Shown here: positions 7,280 to 17,338 of the stretch, one piece after another | How positions within the stretch are numbered: position 1 is the stretch's first letter | Layout: each line of letters starts with the position of its first letter | NCBI RefSeq assembly: GCF_002262875.1 | Contig: NZ_NKYE01000007.1 | Span: forward strand, 1-64,000 | DNA from: Amycolatopsis antarctica | Lineage (GTDB): Bacteria > Actinomycetota > Actinomycetes > Mycobacteriales > Pseudonocardiaceae | Reading direction: 5' to 3' | Length of the DNA stretch: 64,000 nt | Position numbers and translations under genes: made by a program | Notes under the pieces: generated by a model | Database searches by the model: none | What the model was told of the DNA's origin: nothing | What the model saw: the letters and a program-made list of their open reading frames with translations, nothing else

Positions 7280-8917
7280 TCAGAGGTCGTGCATGTAGGG
7301 GACGTCGGTCATCGCGCGGTCGGTCATCCACTCGCGCAGCACGCTGGTGGCCCGCACGTCGTCCTCGTTGTAGCGCAGCAGACGCAGCCGCTGGGCGGCG
7401 TCCGGCTCGCCGCCGTCCATCCCGACGGCGTCGCGGTACCAGCCCATCGACGCCTCGCCGCCCGCCTCGGGGTCACGCCAGCGGAACCCGGCGGCCGGGG
7501 CGATCACCTTCAGTCCCTTGCCCTGCGCACACAGGAACTGCTCCGAGACCAGCTGGAAAAGGTCCACCCACTCCTCGGATTCCACAAAGGACCGGACCTC
7601 GGCGCGGGAGGGAATTCCGTCCATCCCGGCGAACCGCTCCACCGAGCCGTACAGCCACCGGTTCTCGGCAAGCGCGTTGTAGCAGTAGGCGCGGAACGTC
7701 AGCCCCGCCTGCTCGGTGCGCTCCCGTACCTCGGTGAACCAGGACCAGAACCGGGCGAACGAACGGGCCTCGTCCGGCGTCGGTAACGGCTCCCAGGTGG
7801 AGAACTCGTGGTAGCCGTGCGGAATCCCGACGTCGGCGCCGGAGAGCAGGCAGCCCCACATGTACGCCCCGGAGTCGCCGAAGCTCTCCATGTCGACGTC
7901 CACCTCGACATCGCCGCGCGGTACCTCGGTGCGCACGACCCGGCGCACCACGGTCAGATCCGCCAGCCACGCCCTGGCCAGGATCACCGAGTCGGTGAAC
8001 GAGTTCGACGTCCACTGCATCGGCGGTTCGTCCGCCGGATCCATCGCCGCCAGATGGTCCACAGTGGACACACCCAGCCTGCGCAGCTCCATCGCGTCCT
8101 CGCCACGTACCACCAGGCTGACGTCGCGCTTCGCCTTCAGCTCCGCCTCGCACACCGGCCACCACGGGCACCGGCGGCACTCCAGGATGCGCGAGGGCTC
8201 GGCCAGCGGTTCCGCACCCGAGGCGGCCGCGCGGGCGATGGCGATCCGGTCGGCGAAACGCCTGTCGTACTCGGCCATCGCCGTGCTGCCGCCCGGCCAG
8301 GTCGGCGCGTCCAGGTCGTGCCAGACGACGACGTCCGCGTCCAGCCCGATCACCCCGCCGATCGCGCGCCCCGGCTCGGCGTGTCTCGCCGCCTCCAGCA
8401 GTCGCCGCAGATGCGCGAGACGGAGCTGGTCGCGCGGCTGCGACCGGACCTTGCGCTGCGGGTCGGTGAGCGCGTGCGCCGGATCCAGATCGGTCATCGG
8501 CGTGGTGCGGGCCCCGGCGCCCCGGTCGGAGATGCGATGCCGAACCACCAGCACCGGCACGTAACCCCGCGGAGTGCGCACCAGCAGTTCGGAGTGCCCC
8601 CGCCTGCCCGCGGCCAGGTCGGCGGACAGCACCGCCCCGGAGATCAGGTCGACGCCCTCGGCCAGCGCCCGTTCGGTGGCCACACCGCGCGCCCCGGTGG
8701 GCAGGTCGCGGGGCACGGTCACCCAGCTCCCCGCCGTCGCCCCGGCCAGCCGCTGGGCGATGTCCGCACGGTGCGCCGCCGCGTCCGCGATGCGCTGCTC
8801 GGTGGCCGGATCGAGTGGGCGTGGCGGCGTCTCCCGCATCGAGTCGTCGTGTTCGAGGTGCACCCGACGCCGGCAGCGGGTCACCGCCCCGGCATCCAGC
8901 AGCACCTCGGAACTCAC
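7280..8917 (-). CDS. TM0106-family RecB-like nuclease
   Basis: A 545-residue protein combining a RecB-like PD-(D/E)XK nuclease half with a C-terminal RNase-H-like (YprB/exonuclease-type) domain. Known actinobacterial relatives are annotated as TM0106-family nucleases. The four-cysteine-type cluster region CRRCPWWPVCEAELKAKRD (about 250-270) resembles the C-terminal cysteines of RecB-family nucleases. The C-terminal domain begins at about 320 with DVEVDVDMESFGD (acidic exonuclease-like motif) and ends with YNEDDVRATSVLREWM. Probably a cytoplasmic DNA or RNA processing enzyme; the exact substrate is unknown. The start at 8917 gives the normal MSSEVLLDAGAVTRCRRRVHLEHD opening. Confidence 0.85.
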   Translation of the reverse strand: MSSEVLLDAGAVTRCRRRVHLEHDDSMRETPPRPLDPATEQRIADAAAHRADIAQRLAGATAGSWVTVPRDLPTGARGVATERALAEGVDLISGAVLSADLAAGRRGHSELLVRTPRGYVPVLVVRHRISDRGAGARTTPMTDLDPAHALTDPQRKVRSQPRDQLRLAHLRRLLEAARHAEPGRAIGGVIGLDADVVVWHDLDAPTWPGGSTAMAEYDRRFADRIAIARAAASGAEPLAEPSRILECRRCPWWPVCEAELKAKRDVSLVVRGEDAMELRRLGVSTVDHLAAMDPADEPPMQWTSNSFTDSVILARAWLADLTVVRRVVRTEVPRGDVEVDVDMESFGDSGAYMWGCLLSGADVGIPHGYHEFSTWEPLPTPDEARSFARFWSWFTEVRERTEQAGLTFRAYCYNALAENRWLYGSVERFAGMDGIPSRAEVRSFVESEEWVDLFQLVSEQFLCAQGKGLKVIAPAAGFRWRDPEAGGEASMGWYRDAVGMDGGEPDAAQRLRLLRYNEDDVRATSVLREWMTDRAMTDVPYMHDL

Positions 8918-9026
8918 CCCACCACTCTAGGAGCATGCCCCGACACCCCCACCGGCCCCGCCGACATGCCCGTCGCCCGGCGGAGCAGTAGGTTTGACGG
9001 CGACGAACCACGGAGGTGCAGGCCGG

Positions 9027-9698
9027 ATGACGCGCAAGAACGCAGAGGACGACCACTCGCTGCCAGGGCTCGCGGGCGAGACCGTGGATGCCGTGGCGCA
9101 CGTGGCCGGATCGAAAGCCGCCAAGAAGGCGGAGAAGCGGGCCGACAAGGACGAGAAGAAGTCCGTCAAGCAGGCGAAGAAGGATGCCAAGAAGGCGGTG
9201 AAGAAGGCGCGCAAGAAGGGCGAGCCCGTCGGCGACGTCACGGTCAGCGCCTCGTCCGCGGACGCCCCCAAGTTCACCCCGAAGCGCGCCCGCAACGCCG
9301 TGGGCGTGGCGAAGGTGCTGGCACCGGCCGTGATCCCGATCCTGGCGCCGTACGCGGTGCGCGCGGCCGGGGCAGCCAGGGAGAGCTACGACCGCGTCCA
9401 GGCGCGCAAGCTGGGCGTCGGCGTGGACTCGCTCGGCGAGTTCAGCGGCAAGGGCGCCGCGGTGCACGCCCGGATCTCCGGGCTCGCGACCGGCCTGTCC
9501 GAACTGCGCAAGTCGGAGAAGGCGACCGCGGACGACACGGCGTTCGCGGACAAGGGCGACTCCACGCTGCGCCAGCTCGCGGCGACCATCCGCGCCTCCG
9601 AGCGGATGCCAGGCGCCCGTCGCAAGGCCGCGCACAAGGCCGTCGCGGCCGAACTCGACCGCCTCGAGGACCAGCTTCTCGGCCGCCTCGGCGTCTGA
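9027..9698 (+). CDS. lysine-rich conserved actinobacterial protein (DUF6474-like)
   Basis: A 223-residue soluble protein of unknown function. Residues about 25-75 form a highly basic, Ala/Lys-rich helix (KAAKKAEKRADKDEKKSVKQ onward), which could bind nucleic acid or acidic partners. A hydrophobic segment follows (VAKVLAPAVIPILAPYAVRAAG) that might contact membrane, then a helical C-terminal half. The arrangement fits a conserved actinobacterial family annotated DUF6474 (my assignment from memory). The ATG at 9027 is preferred because GGAGGT lies at 9012-9017; the upstream start at 8994 lacks one. Transcription faces the osmoprotectant operon, with a strong terminator between. Confidence 0.75.
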   Translation: MTRKNAEDDHSLPGLAGETVDAVAHVAGSKAAKKAEKRADKDEKKSVKQAKKDAKKAVKKARKKGEPVGDVTVSASSADAPKFTPKRARNAVGVAKVLAPAVIPILAPYAVRAAGAARESYDRVQARKLGVGVDSLGEFSGKGAAVHARISGLATGLSELRKSEKATADDTAFADKGDSTLRQLAATIRASERMPGARRKAAHKAVAAELDRLEDQLLGRLGV

Positions 9699-9725
9699 GA
9701 CCAGCGCCGGAGACCACGAACGCGA

Positions 9726-9762
9726 AACGGGGCCCGTCACCGATTCGGTGACGGGCCCCGTT
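9726..9762. terminator. bidirectional intrinsic terminator
   Basis: A near-perfect inverted repeat with left arm AACGGGGCCCGTCACCG and right arm CGGTGACGGGCCCCGTT around a very short ATT loop. It lies between the convergent lysine-rich protein gene and the osmoprotectant operon, where a two-way terminator is expected. There is no long U-tract, which is common in high-GC actinomycetes. Confidence 0.85.
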
Positions 9763-9782
9763 CGTCGTGCGGTAGCTGCCGG

Positions 9783-10781
9783 TCAGGAAGCCTGCACGGT
9801 GCTGTCCGGGGACTTCACGAAGCCCTTCGACACCATCCAGTCCAGCGCCACGTCACCGGGATCGCGCCCGTCGACGTCCACCTGCTTGCACAGCTCGATC
9901 ATCTGCGTGTTGTCCATCGCCTGGCCGAGCGGCTCCAGCACGCCCCGGATCTCCGGGTGCTGCTCGAGGAACTCGGTACGCAGCGTCGCGGCCGCGTTGT
10001 ACTGCGGGAAGAACTTCTTGTCGTCCTCCAGCACCTTCAGGTTCAGCCCGGCGATACGGCCGTCCGTCGTGAAGATCTCGCCGAACTGACAGGTGCCGCT
10101 GGCGACCGCCGCGTAGATGGCGCCCGTACCGAACTGCTTGATCTCGCCCGAGGGGAAGCCGTACGTCTGCTGCACACCGGGGAACCCGTCCTGCCTGCTG
10201 ACGAATTCGGTTTCCAGGCAGAACACGGCCTCGGCCGGGTTCTGCTTGAGGAACTCCGTCATGTCGGAGGTGGTGTTCAGGCCGTTCTTCTCGGCGTACT
10301 CCGCCGTGGTGGCGAAGGCGTACGTGTTGTTGACGGGCGAGTAGTCGAGCCAGGTGATGCCGTTCTGCTCCTGGTCCGCCTTGTTCACCGCGTCGTACTG
10401 CTGCTGCTCGTCCGGGATCGGCTTCTCGTTGCCCTGGTAGGAGATCCAGCCGGTGCCGGTGTACTCCCAGGTGACATCGGTCTGCCCGGCCTCGAGTGCC
10501 TGCCGGGAACTGTTGGAGCCCTTGATGTCGGTGAGGTCGGTGACCTCGGCACCGGCCGCCGACAACGCGATCTCCGCCATGTAGCCCAGCAGAATGTTCT
10601 CGGTGAAGTCCTTGGACCCCACCGTGATCTCGACGCCCTCCAGCGCCGGCACGGCTGCGATCGACCCCGGCTCGATCTGGAACGGGATCGACGCGTTGGT
10701 CTCCAGCCCGCAGGCGGTCAGCGAGAACCCCGCCAGCGTGACGGCGAGAGCCGCCTTGACACGTTTCGTCCTGGTGCTCAT
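9783..10781 (-). CDS. opuCC: glycine betaine/choline-type ABC transporter substrate-binding lipoprotein
   Basis: A 332-residue extracytoplasmic binding protein. The N-terminus is a lipoprotein signal, with Cys24 in LAGFSLTACGLET as the lipidation residue. The mature domain starts with ITVGSKDFTENILLGYMAEIAL, the classic OpuC/ProX opening, and includes the aromatic cage-type strands DVTWEYTGTGWISYQG. The family captures quaternary ammonium osmoprotectants for osmoprotection. It is the last gene of a five-gene operon and overlaps the upstream permease by four bases. The exact ligand (betaine, choline, carnitine, ectoine) cannot be fixed from sequence. Confidence 0.92.
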   Translation of the reverse strand: MSTRTKRVKAALAVTLAGFSLTACGLETNASIPFQIEPGSIAAVPALEGVEITVGSKDFTENILLGYMAEIALSAAGAEVTDLTDIKGSNSSRQALEAGQTDVTWEYTGTGWISYQGNEKPIPDEQQQYDAVNKADQEQNGITWLDYSPVNNTYAFATTAEYAEKNGLNTTSDMTEFLKQNPAEAVFCLETEFVSRQDGFPGVQQTYGFPSGEIKQFGTGAIYAAVASGTCQFGEIFTTDGRIAGLNLKVLEDDKKFFPQYNAAATLRTEFLEQHPEIRGVLEPLGQAMDNTQMIELCKQVDVDGRDPGDVALDWMVSKGFVKSPDSTVQAS

Positions 10782-11556
10782 CGCAGTCCCTTCGGTCCGA
10801 GGTACTGCTCGGCGACCGCACCGAGCCAGTCCACCAGCAGTGCCAGGCCGACGGCCAGCACCGAACCGGTGATCAGCACCTTGGGCAGGTTGAGCTTGTA
10901 GCCCGTGTCGATCATGGTGCCGAGCCCGCCACCGTTGACGAACACCGCGAACGTCGCGGTACCCACCGCAAGCACCAGCGAGGTCCGCAGACCCGCCAGC
11001 ACCAGCGGGATGGCCAGTGGGAACTCGATCCGGCGCAGCACCGAACCGGCCGACATGCCGATACCCCGGCCGGCGTCGATCAGCGAGGGATCGACCTGTT
11101 CGAGGCCGACCATCGTGTTCCGCAGCACCGGCAGCAGCGAGTAGAACGCCAGCGGGAAGACGACGATCCAGAAGCCACCCGTCGCGCCGGTGACCAGGAA
11201 GAACAGCACCAGTACACCCAATGCGGGCGCCGCCTGGCCGATGTTCGCGATGGCCAGGAACAACGGTGCGAACTTCTTGCCCGCCGGGCGCGTCAGCGCC
11301 ACGCCCAGCGGTACGGCCACCAGCACCACGATCGCCGAGACGACGACGGTGATCACCAGGTGCTCCCAGAGCGCCTGGAAGATCGCCGAGGCGTTCAGCG
11401 TCTCCTTCTCGGTCTCCTTCAGCTCACTGCCGAACGCCCAGAGCAGCACCGCGGCGATGATCACCACGACCGCGGCGGGCTGGGCGAGCAGCCTTACCCG
11501 TTCGGCCCGCTTCGAGCTCGATCCGGCGGACAACCCGGTGTCGACGTCGGTGGTGC

Positions 11557-11560
<4 letters not shown>
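10778..11560 (-). CDS. opuCD: osmoprotectant ABC transporter permease
   Basis: A 260-residue inner-membrane permease with about six hydrophobic segments, first AAVVVIIAAVLLWAFGS and then VITVVVSAIVVLVAVPLGVAL. The EAA-type cytoplasmic loop that contacts the ATPase is in EQVDPSLIDAGRGIGMSAGSVLRRIEFPLAIPLVLAG. It overlaps its neighbours by four bases on both sides, indicating coupled translation. Paired with the second permease encoded after the BCCT carrier to form an OpuC-type heterodimer. Confidence 0.92.
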
Positions 11561-12730
<1,170 letters not shown>

Positions 12731-12744
<14 letters not shown>

Positions 12745-13378
12745 CCCTCGAGACGGTGATGCGAGCGATCAGTGCGTAGATGCCTTCCAGCACCAGTGCC
12801 AGGATGACGACGCCGAGCGTGCCGGCGAGGGCCTGGTTCGTAGCGTTGGCGCTGCCCGCCCGCGTCAGCCCGGAGAAGACCTCCGAGCCCAGGCCGGGGC
12901 CCTTGGCGTAGGCGGCGATGACGGCGATACCCATCAGCATCTGGGTGGCCACGCGCATGCCGGCCAGGATGGCCGGCCAGGCGAGCCGGAGCTCGACCCT
13001 GGTCAGCACTCCGAACCGGTTCATCCCGATTCCCTTTGCCGCGTCGCTGATCGCCGGGTCGACCCCGCCCAGCCCGACGATCGTGTTGCGCACGATCGGC
13101 AGGAGGGCGTAGAGCACCAGCGCCACCACGGTGGGGCCGGTGCCGAGGCCGATCACCGGGATCAGCAGACCCAGCAAGGCGAACGACGGAATGGTCAGGA
13201 TCGTGCTGGCCAACGCCGTGGCCACCGCCGATCCGATCGGACTCCGATACACCGCGACACCGATGAGCACTCCGATGACGGCGGCGATGATCGTGCACTG
13301 CACGACGGCACTGACGTGGAGGAGGCTCTCCAGCGAGAGCTTGCTCCACCGGTCCGCGATGTACTCGAAGAGGTTCAC
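12731..13378 (-). CDS. opuCB: osmoprotectant ABC transporter permease
   Basis: A 215-residue permease, shorter than its partner, beginning MNLFEYIADRWSKLSLESLLHVSAVVQ from a GTG codon. Membrane segments include CTIIAAVIGVLIGVAVY, ALLGLLIPVIGLGTGP and ALAGTLGVVILALVLEGIYAL. The ATPase-contact loop is VDPAISDAAKGIGMNRFGVLTRVELRLAWPAILAG. It overlaps the BCCT gene stop by four bases (ATGA-type), so it is translated with the secondary carrier. Confidence 0.92.
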
Positions 13379-15111
13379 GACTTGCGACCTCGCCTGGTGA
13401 GCTTGTCCTTGAGCCGATCCTGCTTGCGCTCCTCGTGCAGCTCACGCAACGAATTCATCATCGCGTCCTCCTGCTTCATCAACGGGTCGTCCCGAAGGTC
13501 CTTCCACAGTGAGACGCACAGCGCGACCATCACCACGACGAACGGCACCGCGATGAGAATCGTCAGATCTCGCAGGCCCTTCAGTCCGTCGTCACCGCCG
13601 ACCAGGAGCATCACCGCGGCGACCGCACCCATCAGCACACCCCAGAAGATCACGACCTTCTTCTGCGGATGCACGGATCCCTTCTGCGACAGGGTGCCCA
13701 TCACGACCGAGGCCGCGTCGGCGCCCGAGACGAAGAAGATCGACACCAGTGCCATCACCAGAATCGCGATGGGAATGAACAACGGAAGCGTCTGCAGCAA
13801 CGAGAACGTCGCCACTTCCTCCCCGCCCGCTCCGGCGATGTCCACGCCGTTGAGCTGACGGTCGATCGCCGCGCCACCGAAGATGGCGAACCAGATCAGG
13901 CTGACCACACTCGGCACCGCGATGACGCCGATGATGAACTGCCGGATGGTGCGGCCACGCGAGATGCGGGCGATGAACATGCCGACGAAGGGCGTCCACG
14001 AGATCCACCAGGCCCAGTAGAAGACGGTCCAGCCGCCCAACCAGGTCTGCATCTCGTCGCCACCGGTGACACCGGCGCGGCCGGACATCTCGGCGAGCTC
14101 ACGGAAGTAGTCGCCGATCGCGTTCGGCACCAGGTTCAGGATCAGCACCGTCGGGCCGACGACCAGCACGAAGAACGCCAGCACACCGGCGAGCACCATG
14201 TTGATGTTGGACAGCCACTGGATGCCCTTCGCCACACCGGACACGGCGGAGGCGATGAAGGCGACCGTCAGCACGGCGATGATGGCGACCATCAGCAGGC
14301 TGCCCGGGTTCTCGATCCAGCCGACCGAGGCCATACCGCCACCGACCTGCAGGGCACCGAGGCCGAGCGAGGCCGCCGAACCGAACAGCGTGGCGAAGAT
14401 GGCCATGATGTCGATGGCCTTGCCCAGCGGGCCCTCGGTCTTGCGCTTGCCCAGCAGCGGCGCGAACACCGAACTGATGAGCTGGCTGCGGCCCTTGCGG
14501 AAGGTGCTGTAGGCGATCGCCAGTCCGACCACGGCGTAGATGGCCCACGGGTGGACCGTCCAGTGGAACAGCGTGGTGGCCATGGCCGTGTGCACGGCCT
14601 CGTCGGACCCCGGCGCGTTCGTCCCGGGCGGCGGGCTCGCGAGGTGCGAGACCGGCTCGTAGACACCGAAGAACATGAGGCCGATGCCCATGCCGGCGCT
14701 GAACATCATCGCGATCCACGATGAAGTCCGGAACTCCGGCTTCTCCCGGTCGGCACCCAAGGGGATCCGGCCGTACCGGCTGATCGCCAGGCAGAGGGCG
14801 AACACGACGAAGCCGGTCGCCACGAGCACGAAGATCCAGCCACCGAACGGGATGACCGCGTTGTTCAGCAGCGTGGAGGACACGTTCGCCAAACTGGTCG
14901 GGGAGGAAACACCCCAGATGACGACCACCAGCGCCAGGGCGGCGGCCACCGCGAACACGACCTTGTCGGTCTCGGCAGGCTTGTCGGCCGCCAGCGCAGG
15001 TACTTGCTCCTCCTCGTGGTGACCCGACCCGGTCGTGTCGAGCGCATTGGCGTGGCTGTCCTCGACAACCGCGTCCTGCTCAGGTTTTATGTCTTTGGAA
15101 TCGGTAGACAT
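13375..15111 (-). CDS. betT: BCCT-family betaine/choline/carnitine secondary transporter
   Basis: A 578-residue twelve-helix sodium- or proton-coupled carrier for quaternary ammonium compounds. The signature around FYWAWWISWTPFVGMFIARISRGRTIRQFI (TM8 region) and the tryptophan-rich substrate region are present. The N-terminal tail is long and acidic (EQDAVVEDSHANALDTTGSG), and the C-terminal tail is strongly basic (LHEERKQDRLKDKLTRRGRKS), as in osmosensing BetP, where these tails regulate activity. The ATG at 15111 is chosen; the longer ORF adds an Arg-rich shadow extension. First gene of the osmoprotectant operon. Confidence 0.93.
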   Translation of the reverse strand: MSTDSKDIKPEQDAVVEDSHANALDTTGSGHHEEEQVPALAADKPAETDKVVFAVAAALALVVVIWGVSSPTSLANVSSTLLNNAVIPFGGWIFVLVATGFVVFALCLAISRYGRIPLGADREKPEFRTSSWIAMMFSAGMGIGLMFFGVYEPVSHLASPPPGTNAPGSDEAVHTAMATTLFHWTVHPWAIYAVVGLAIAYSTFRKGRSQLISSVFAPLLGKRKTEGPLGKAIDIMAIFATLFGSAASLGLGALQVGGGMASVGWIENPGSLLMVAIIAVLTVAFIASAVSGVAKGIQWLSNINMVLAGVLAFFVLVVGPTVLILNLVPNAIGDYFRELAEMSGRAGVTGGDEMQTWLGGWTVFYWAWWISWTPFVGMFIARISRGRTIRQFIIGVIAVPSVVSLIWFAIFGGAAIDRQLNGVDIAGAGGEEVATFSLLQTLPLFIPIAILVMALVSIFFVSGADAASVVMGTLSQKGSVHPQKKVVIFWGVLMGAVAAVMLLVGGDDGLKGLRDLTILIAVPFVVVMVALCVSLWKDLRDDPLMKQEDAMMNSLRELHEERKQDRLKDKLTRRGRKS

Positions 15112-15414
15112 GCGTACGCGCCGTCGGCGCGACCTCCTTACGACTGATGTAACCCATTCGGTGTAGCAGGATAAACCCCGAGGACCCACCGAGTCGCGAT
15201 CAGCACTGGCCCCCGTAGCCGTCACTGGTGGAAATAAGCTTCACCATCATCCGAAGATCGGCAACCGCCCCCTCTCGGTGATTTAGCGGTTAACCGGTTC
15301 TCAGATTACCTCTGACCTGCAAAGACAACGATTCAGAACCATTTCCGGTAGCGCGGGCCACGTGTGGCAGCCGGGAGGTCACCACACCGGGCAGCGATCC
15401 CATACCCTTGCCGG
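15112..15414. promoter_or_regulatory. divergent intergenic region between betT and copper cluster
   Basis: About 300 bp without a gene, locally lower in GC than its surroundings. It must carry the promoters of the osmoprotectant operon (leftward) and the copper cluster (rightward). A palindromic GGTTAACC followed by GGTT lies near 15290, a possible regulator site. No confident -35/-10 pair can be named. Confidence 0.4.
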
Positions 15415-15954
15415 GTGAGCAAGAGGTCCGATGGTCGCGCTGCGTTACGCACAGTACGCGGCTGCCTGCTTGCCATCTCGTCCGCGGGTCTGGGGACCAC
15501 CGCGCACACTCTCGCCGACGGGGGCCTGCCGAACCTCCCGCTGACGATCCTGCTCACCGCGATCATCGGCTGGACGTCCACGTTCCTTGCCGAGCGCACC
15601 CGGGGCGTGCTCGGCATCCTCGCCGTCCTCGCCGCAGGTCAGCTGCTCATGCACGTGGTGCTGACCGAACTCGCCGGGCACGGCCACGCCATCTCGGCCG
15701 CCACCGACGGCACGGCGATGACGATGGCCCACGTGCTCGCCACCGGGCTCACCGCCGTGGTGCTGGCCCGCGCCGAGCGTCTGCTGCGACTCGTGGCCGC
15801 GACCCTGCGCCTCGTTGTGCCGACCGTCTTCCGGTCACTGCCCGTGCCCGGCCCGCTCGCCCGTCCGGAGCCGAGGAGCCGCGCCGGGCAGGCCCTGATC
15901 GAGCTGTACTTCCGTCGCGCGCACGGCGTCCGTGGACCGCCGGTCTTCTCCTGA
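15415..15954 (+). CDS. small integral membrane protein of the copper cluster
   Basis: A 179-residue protein with about four to five hydrophobic stretches (LLAISSAGLGTTAHTLADGG, LTILLTAIIGWTSTFLAE, GILAVLAAGQLLMHVVLTE, MAHVLATGLTAVVLARAE). It contains several His residues near helix ends (THTLAD-type, MHVVLTELAGHGHAIS), suggestive of metal handling. I do not know a named family. It precedes ycnI by 80 bp in the same direction, with a strong hairpin between, and probably belongs to the same copper regulon. The GTG at 15415 is chosen over upstream starts because coding bias begins there. Confidence 0.7.
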   Translation: MSKRSDGRAALRTVRGCLLAISSAGLGTTAHTLADGGLPNLPLTILLTAIIGWTSTFLAERTRGVLGILAVLAAGQLLMHVVLTELAGHGHAISAATDGTAMTMAHVLATGLTAVVLARAERLLRLVAATLRLVVPTVFRSLPVPGPLARPEPRSRAGQALIELYFRRAHGVRGPPVFS

Positions 15955-15975
15955 ACCGACGCAATCCACCCAGAG

Positions 15976-16003
15976 CCGGAGGAATCACAACGGATTCCTC
16001 CGG
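15976..16003 (+). promoter_or_regulatory. 11-bp perfect hairpin upstream of ycnI
   Basis: Left arm CCGGAGGAATC and right arm GATTCCTCCGG flank the six-base loop ACAACG. The hairpin sits 22 bp after the membrane-protein stop and 31 bp before the ycnI ATG. No U-run follows, so it may be an attenuator or processing/stability stem instead of a full terminator. The right arm contains TCCTCC, the complement of a Shine-Dalgarno, and the left arm GGAGGA could mask or mimic a ribosome site. Confidence 0.7.
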
Positions 16004-16034
16004 GATTTCATGACTATTTCAGGAGTTTTCCTTC

Positions 16035-16793
16035 ATGACGACACTTCGTGTCTTCCGGCGCGCGGCGTTCACCGCGGTCGTCGTCGGTGCCACCGGCCTG
16101 CTCGGCGCGGGCATCGCCTCCGCTCACGTCACCGCCGTCGTCTACGGCGACGAACCGCAGCAGGGCGGCTACGGGGCGATCGTGCTCCGCGTGCCCAACG
16201 AGGAAAAGGACGCGGGCACCAACAAGGTCGAGCTGACCGTCAAGCCCGAGTACGCGCTGGGCTCCGTGCGCACCAAGCCGGTCCCCGGCTGGACGGCGGA
16301 GGTGGTCAAGACCGCCCTGCCCACCCCGGTCAAGAACGCCAGCGGCACCGACGTCACCGAGGCCGTCACCAAGGTGAGCTGGACGGCGCAGCCCGGCAGC
16401 GAGATCAAGGCGGGCAGCAGCGAGTACCAGGAGTTCGAGATCTCCGCCGGTCCGCTGCCCGCCGACGTCGATGAGATGCTGCTGCCCGCCGCGCAGACCT
16501 ACACCAGCGGCAAGGTCGTCAACTGGGACCAGCCGACCCCGGAGAACGGCGAGGAACCGGACAAGCCGGCCCCGACCGTCACGCTGGCCCCGGCCTCCGG
16601 TGATGGCCACGGTCACGGGCACGGCGGGGAGCAGGCGGCCGAGGGCGCGTCCGCGTCCGGCGCGGAAGGCGCGTCCGGCACCGACGAGACCGCCCGCTGG
16701 CTCGGCGGTGCCGGGCTGGCGGTCGGCGCGCTCGGGCTGGGCATCGGCGCCGGGGCGACCCTGCGTGCGCGGAAGGCAGGTGCCGGCAAATGA
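16035..16793 (+). CDS. ycnI: YcnI-family copper-binding exported protein
   Basis: A 252-residue exported, membrane-anchored protein of the DUF1775/YcnI family, which binds Cu(II) through an N-terminal His after signal cleavage. The signal peptide ends in GAGIASAHVTA; His32 would be the mature N-terminus. The domain (residues about 32-165) contains the conserved WTAQPG and YQEFEIS segments and a Trp in NWDQPTPENGEEPDKPAP. A His-rich linker GDGHGHGHG and a C-terminal TM helix followed by ARKAGAGK give a sortase-independent membrane anchor. ATGA overlap with copC shows coupling. Confidence 0.93.
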   Translation: MTTLRVFRRAAFTAVVVGATGLLGAGIASAHVTAVVYGDEPQQGGYGAIVLRVPNEEKDAGTNKVELTVKPEYALGSVRTKPVPGWTAEVVKTALPTPVKNASGTDVTEAVTKVSWTAQPGSEIKAGSSEYQEFEISAGPLPADVDEMLLPAAQTYTSGKVVNWDQPTPENGEEPDKPAPTVTLAPASGDGHGHGHGGEQAAEGASASGAEGASGTDETARWLGGAGLAVGALGLGIGAGATLRARKAGAGK

Positions 16794-17338
16794 GGCGCGC
16801 GGCCGTCGCGGTACTGCTGACCGCGTTCGCACTGCTCGGCCTGGCCGTTCCCGCGTCGGCGCACAACGTGCTGGTGTCCTCGGATCCGGCGGAGAACGCG
16901 GCGCTGCCCGCGGCCCCGCCCGTGGTGACGCTGACCTTCGACCAGTACGTGCAGGCGGGCGACTCCAACCAGGTCGCGGTGACCGGCCCGGACGGCAGCC
17001 AGTGGGCCGAGGGGCAGATCTCGGTGCGGGGCAACGTCGTCACCGCACCGGTGCGCCCGCTCGGGCCGGCGGGCCAGTACACCGTCGGCTACCGGATCCT
17101 GTCCGCCGACGGTCACCCCGTCCCCGGCGAGATCCGGTTCACCCTCACCACGGCGGGCAACGGCACGCCCGCCCCGGCAGACGCGGCGGCCTCCGGCGGA
17201 ACGGGGACCCAGGCGTCCGAAGCGGACTCCGGCTCCGGCGGCGTCCCGGTGTGGGTGTGGATCGTCGGCGCGGTACTCCTGCTCGGCGTCGGCCTGGTGC
17301 TGGCGCTGCGGACCGGTAAGGAGAGCCCGAAGTCATGA
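16790..17338 (+). CDS. copC: CopC-domain copper resistance/uptake protein
   Basis: A 182-residue exported protein. The signal peptide ends at ASAHN, leaving His as the mature N-terminus, which in CopC is a copper ligand. The CopC beta-barrel (about 25-120) includes the typical LVSSDPAENAALPAAPPVVTLTF and YRILSADGHPVPGEIRF, with the second copper-ligand region DGHP. A Pro/Ala/Gly linker and one C-terminal TM helix (VWVWIVGAVLLLGVGLVLAL) anchor it outside the cell. It overlaps both ycnI and copD by four bases. Confidence 0.93.
   Translation: MRRAAVAVLLTAFALLGLAVPASAHNVLVSSDPAENAALPAAPPVVTLTFDQYVQAGDSNQVAVTGPDGSQWAEGQISVRGNVVTAPVRPLGPAGQYTVGYRILSADGHPVPGEIRFTLTTAGNGTPAPADAAASGGTGTQASEADSGSGGVPVWVWIVGAVLLLGVGLVLALRTGKESPKS

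Noticed and set aside
7473-9740. 755-residue minus-strand ORF
   Set aside because: Out-of-frame reading of the RecB-like nuclease and the lysine-rich gene; low-complexity composition and wrong codon bias.
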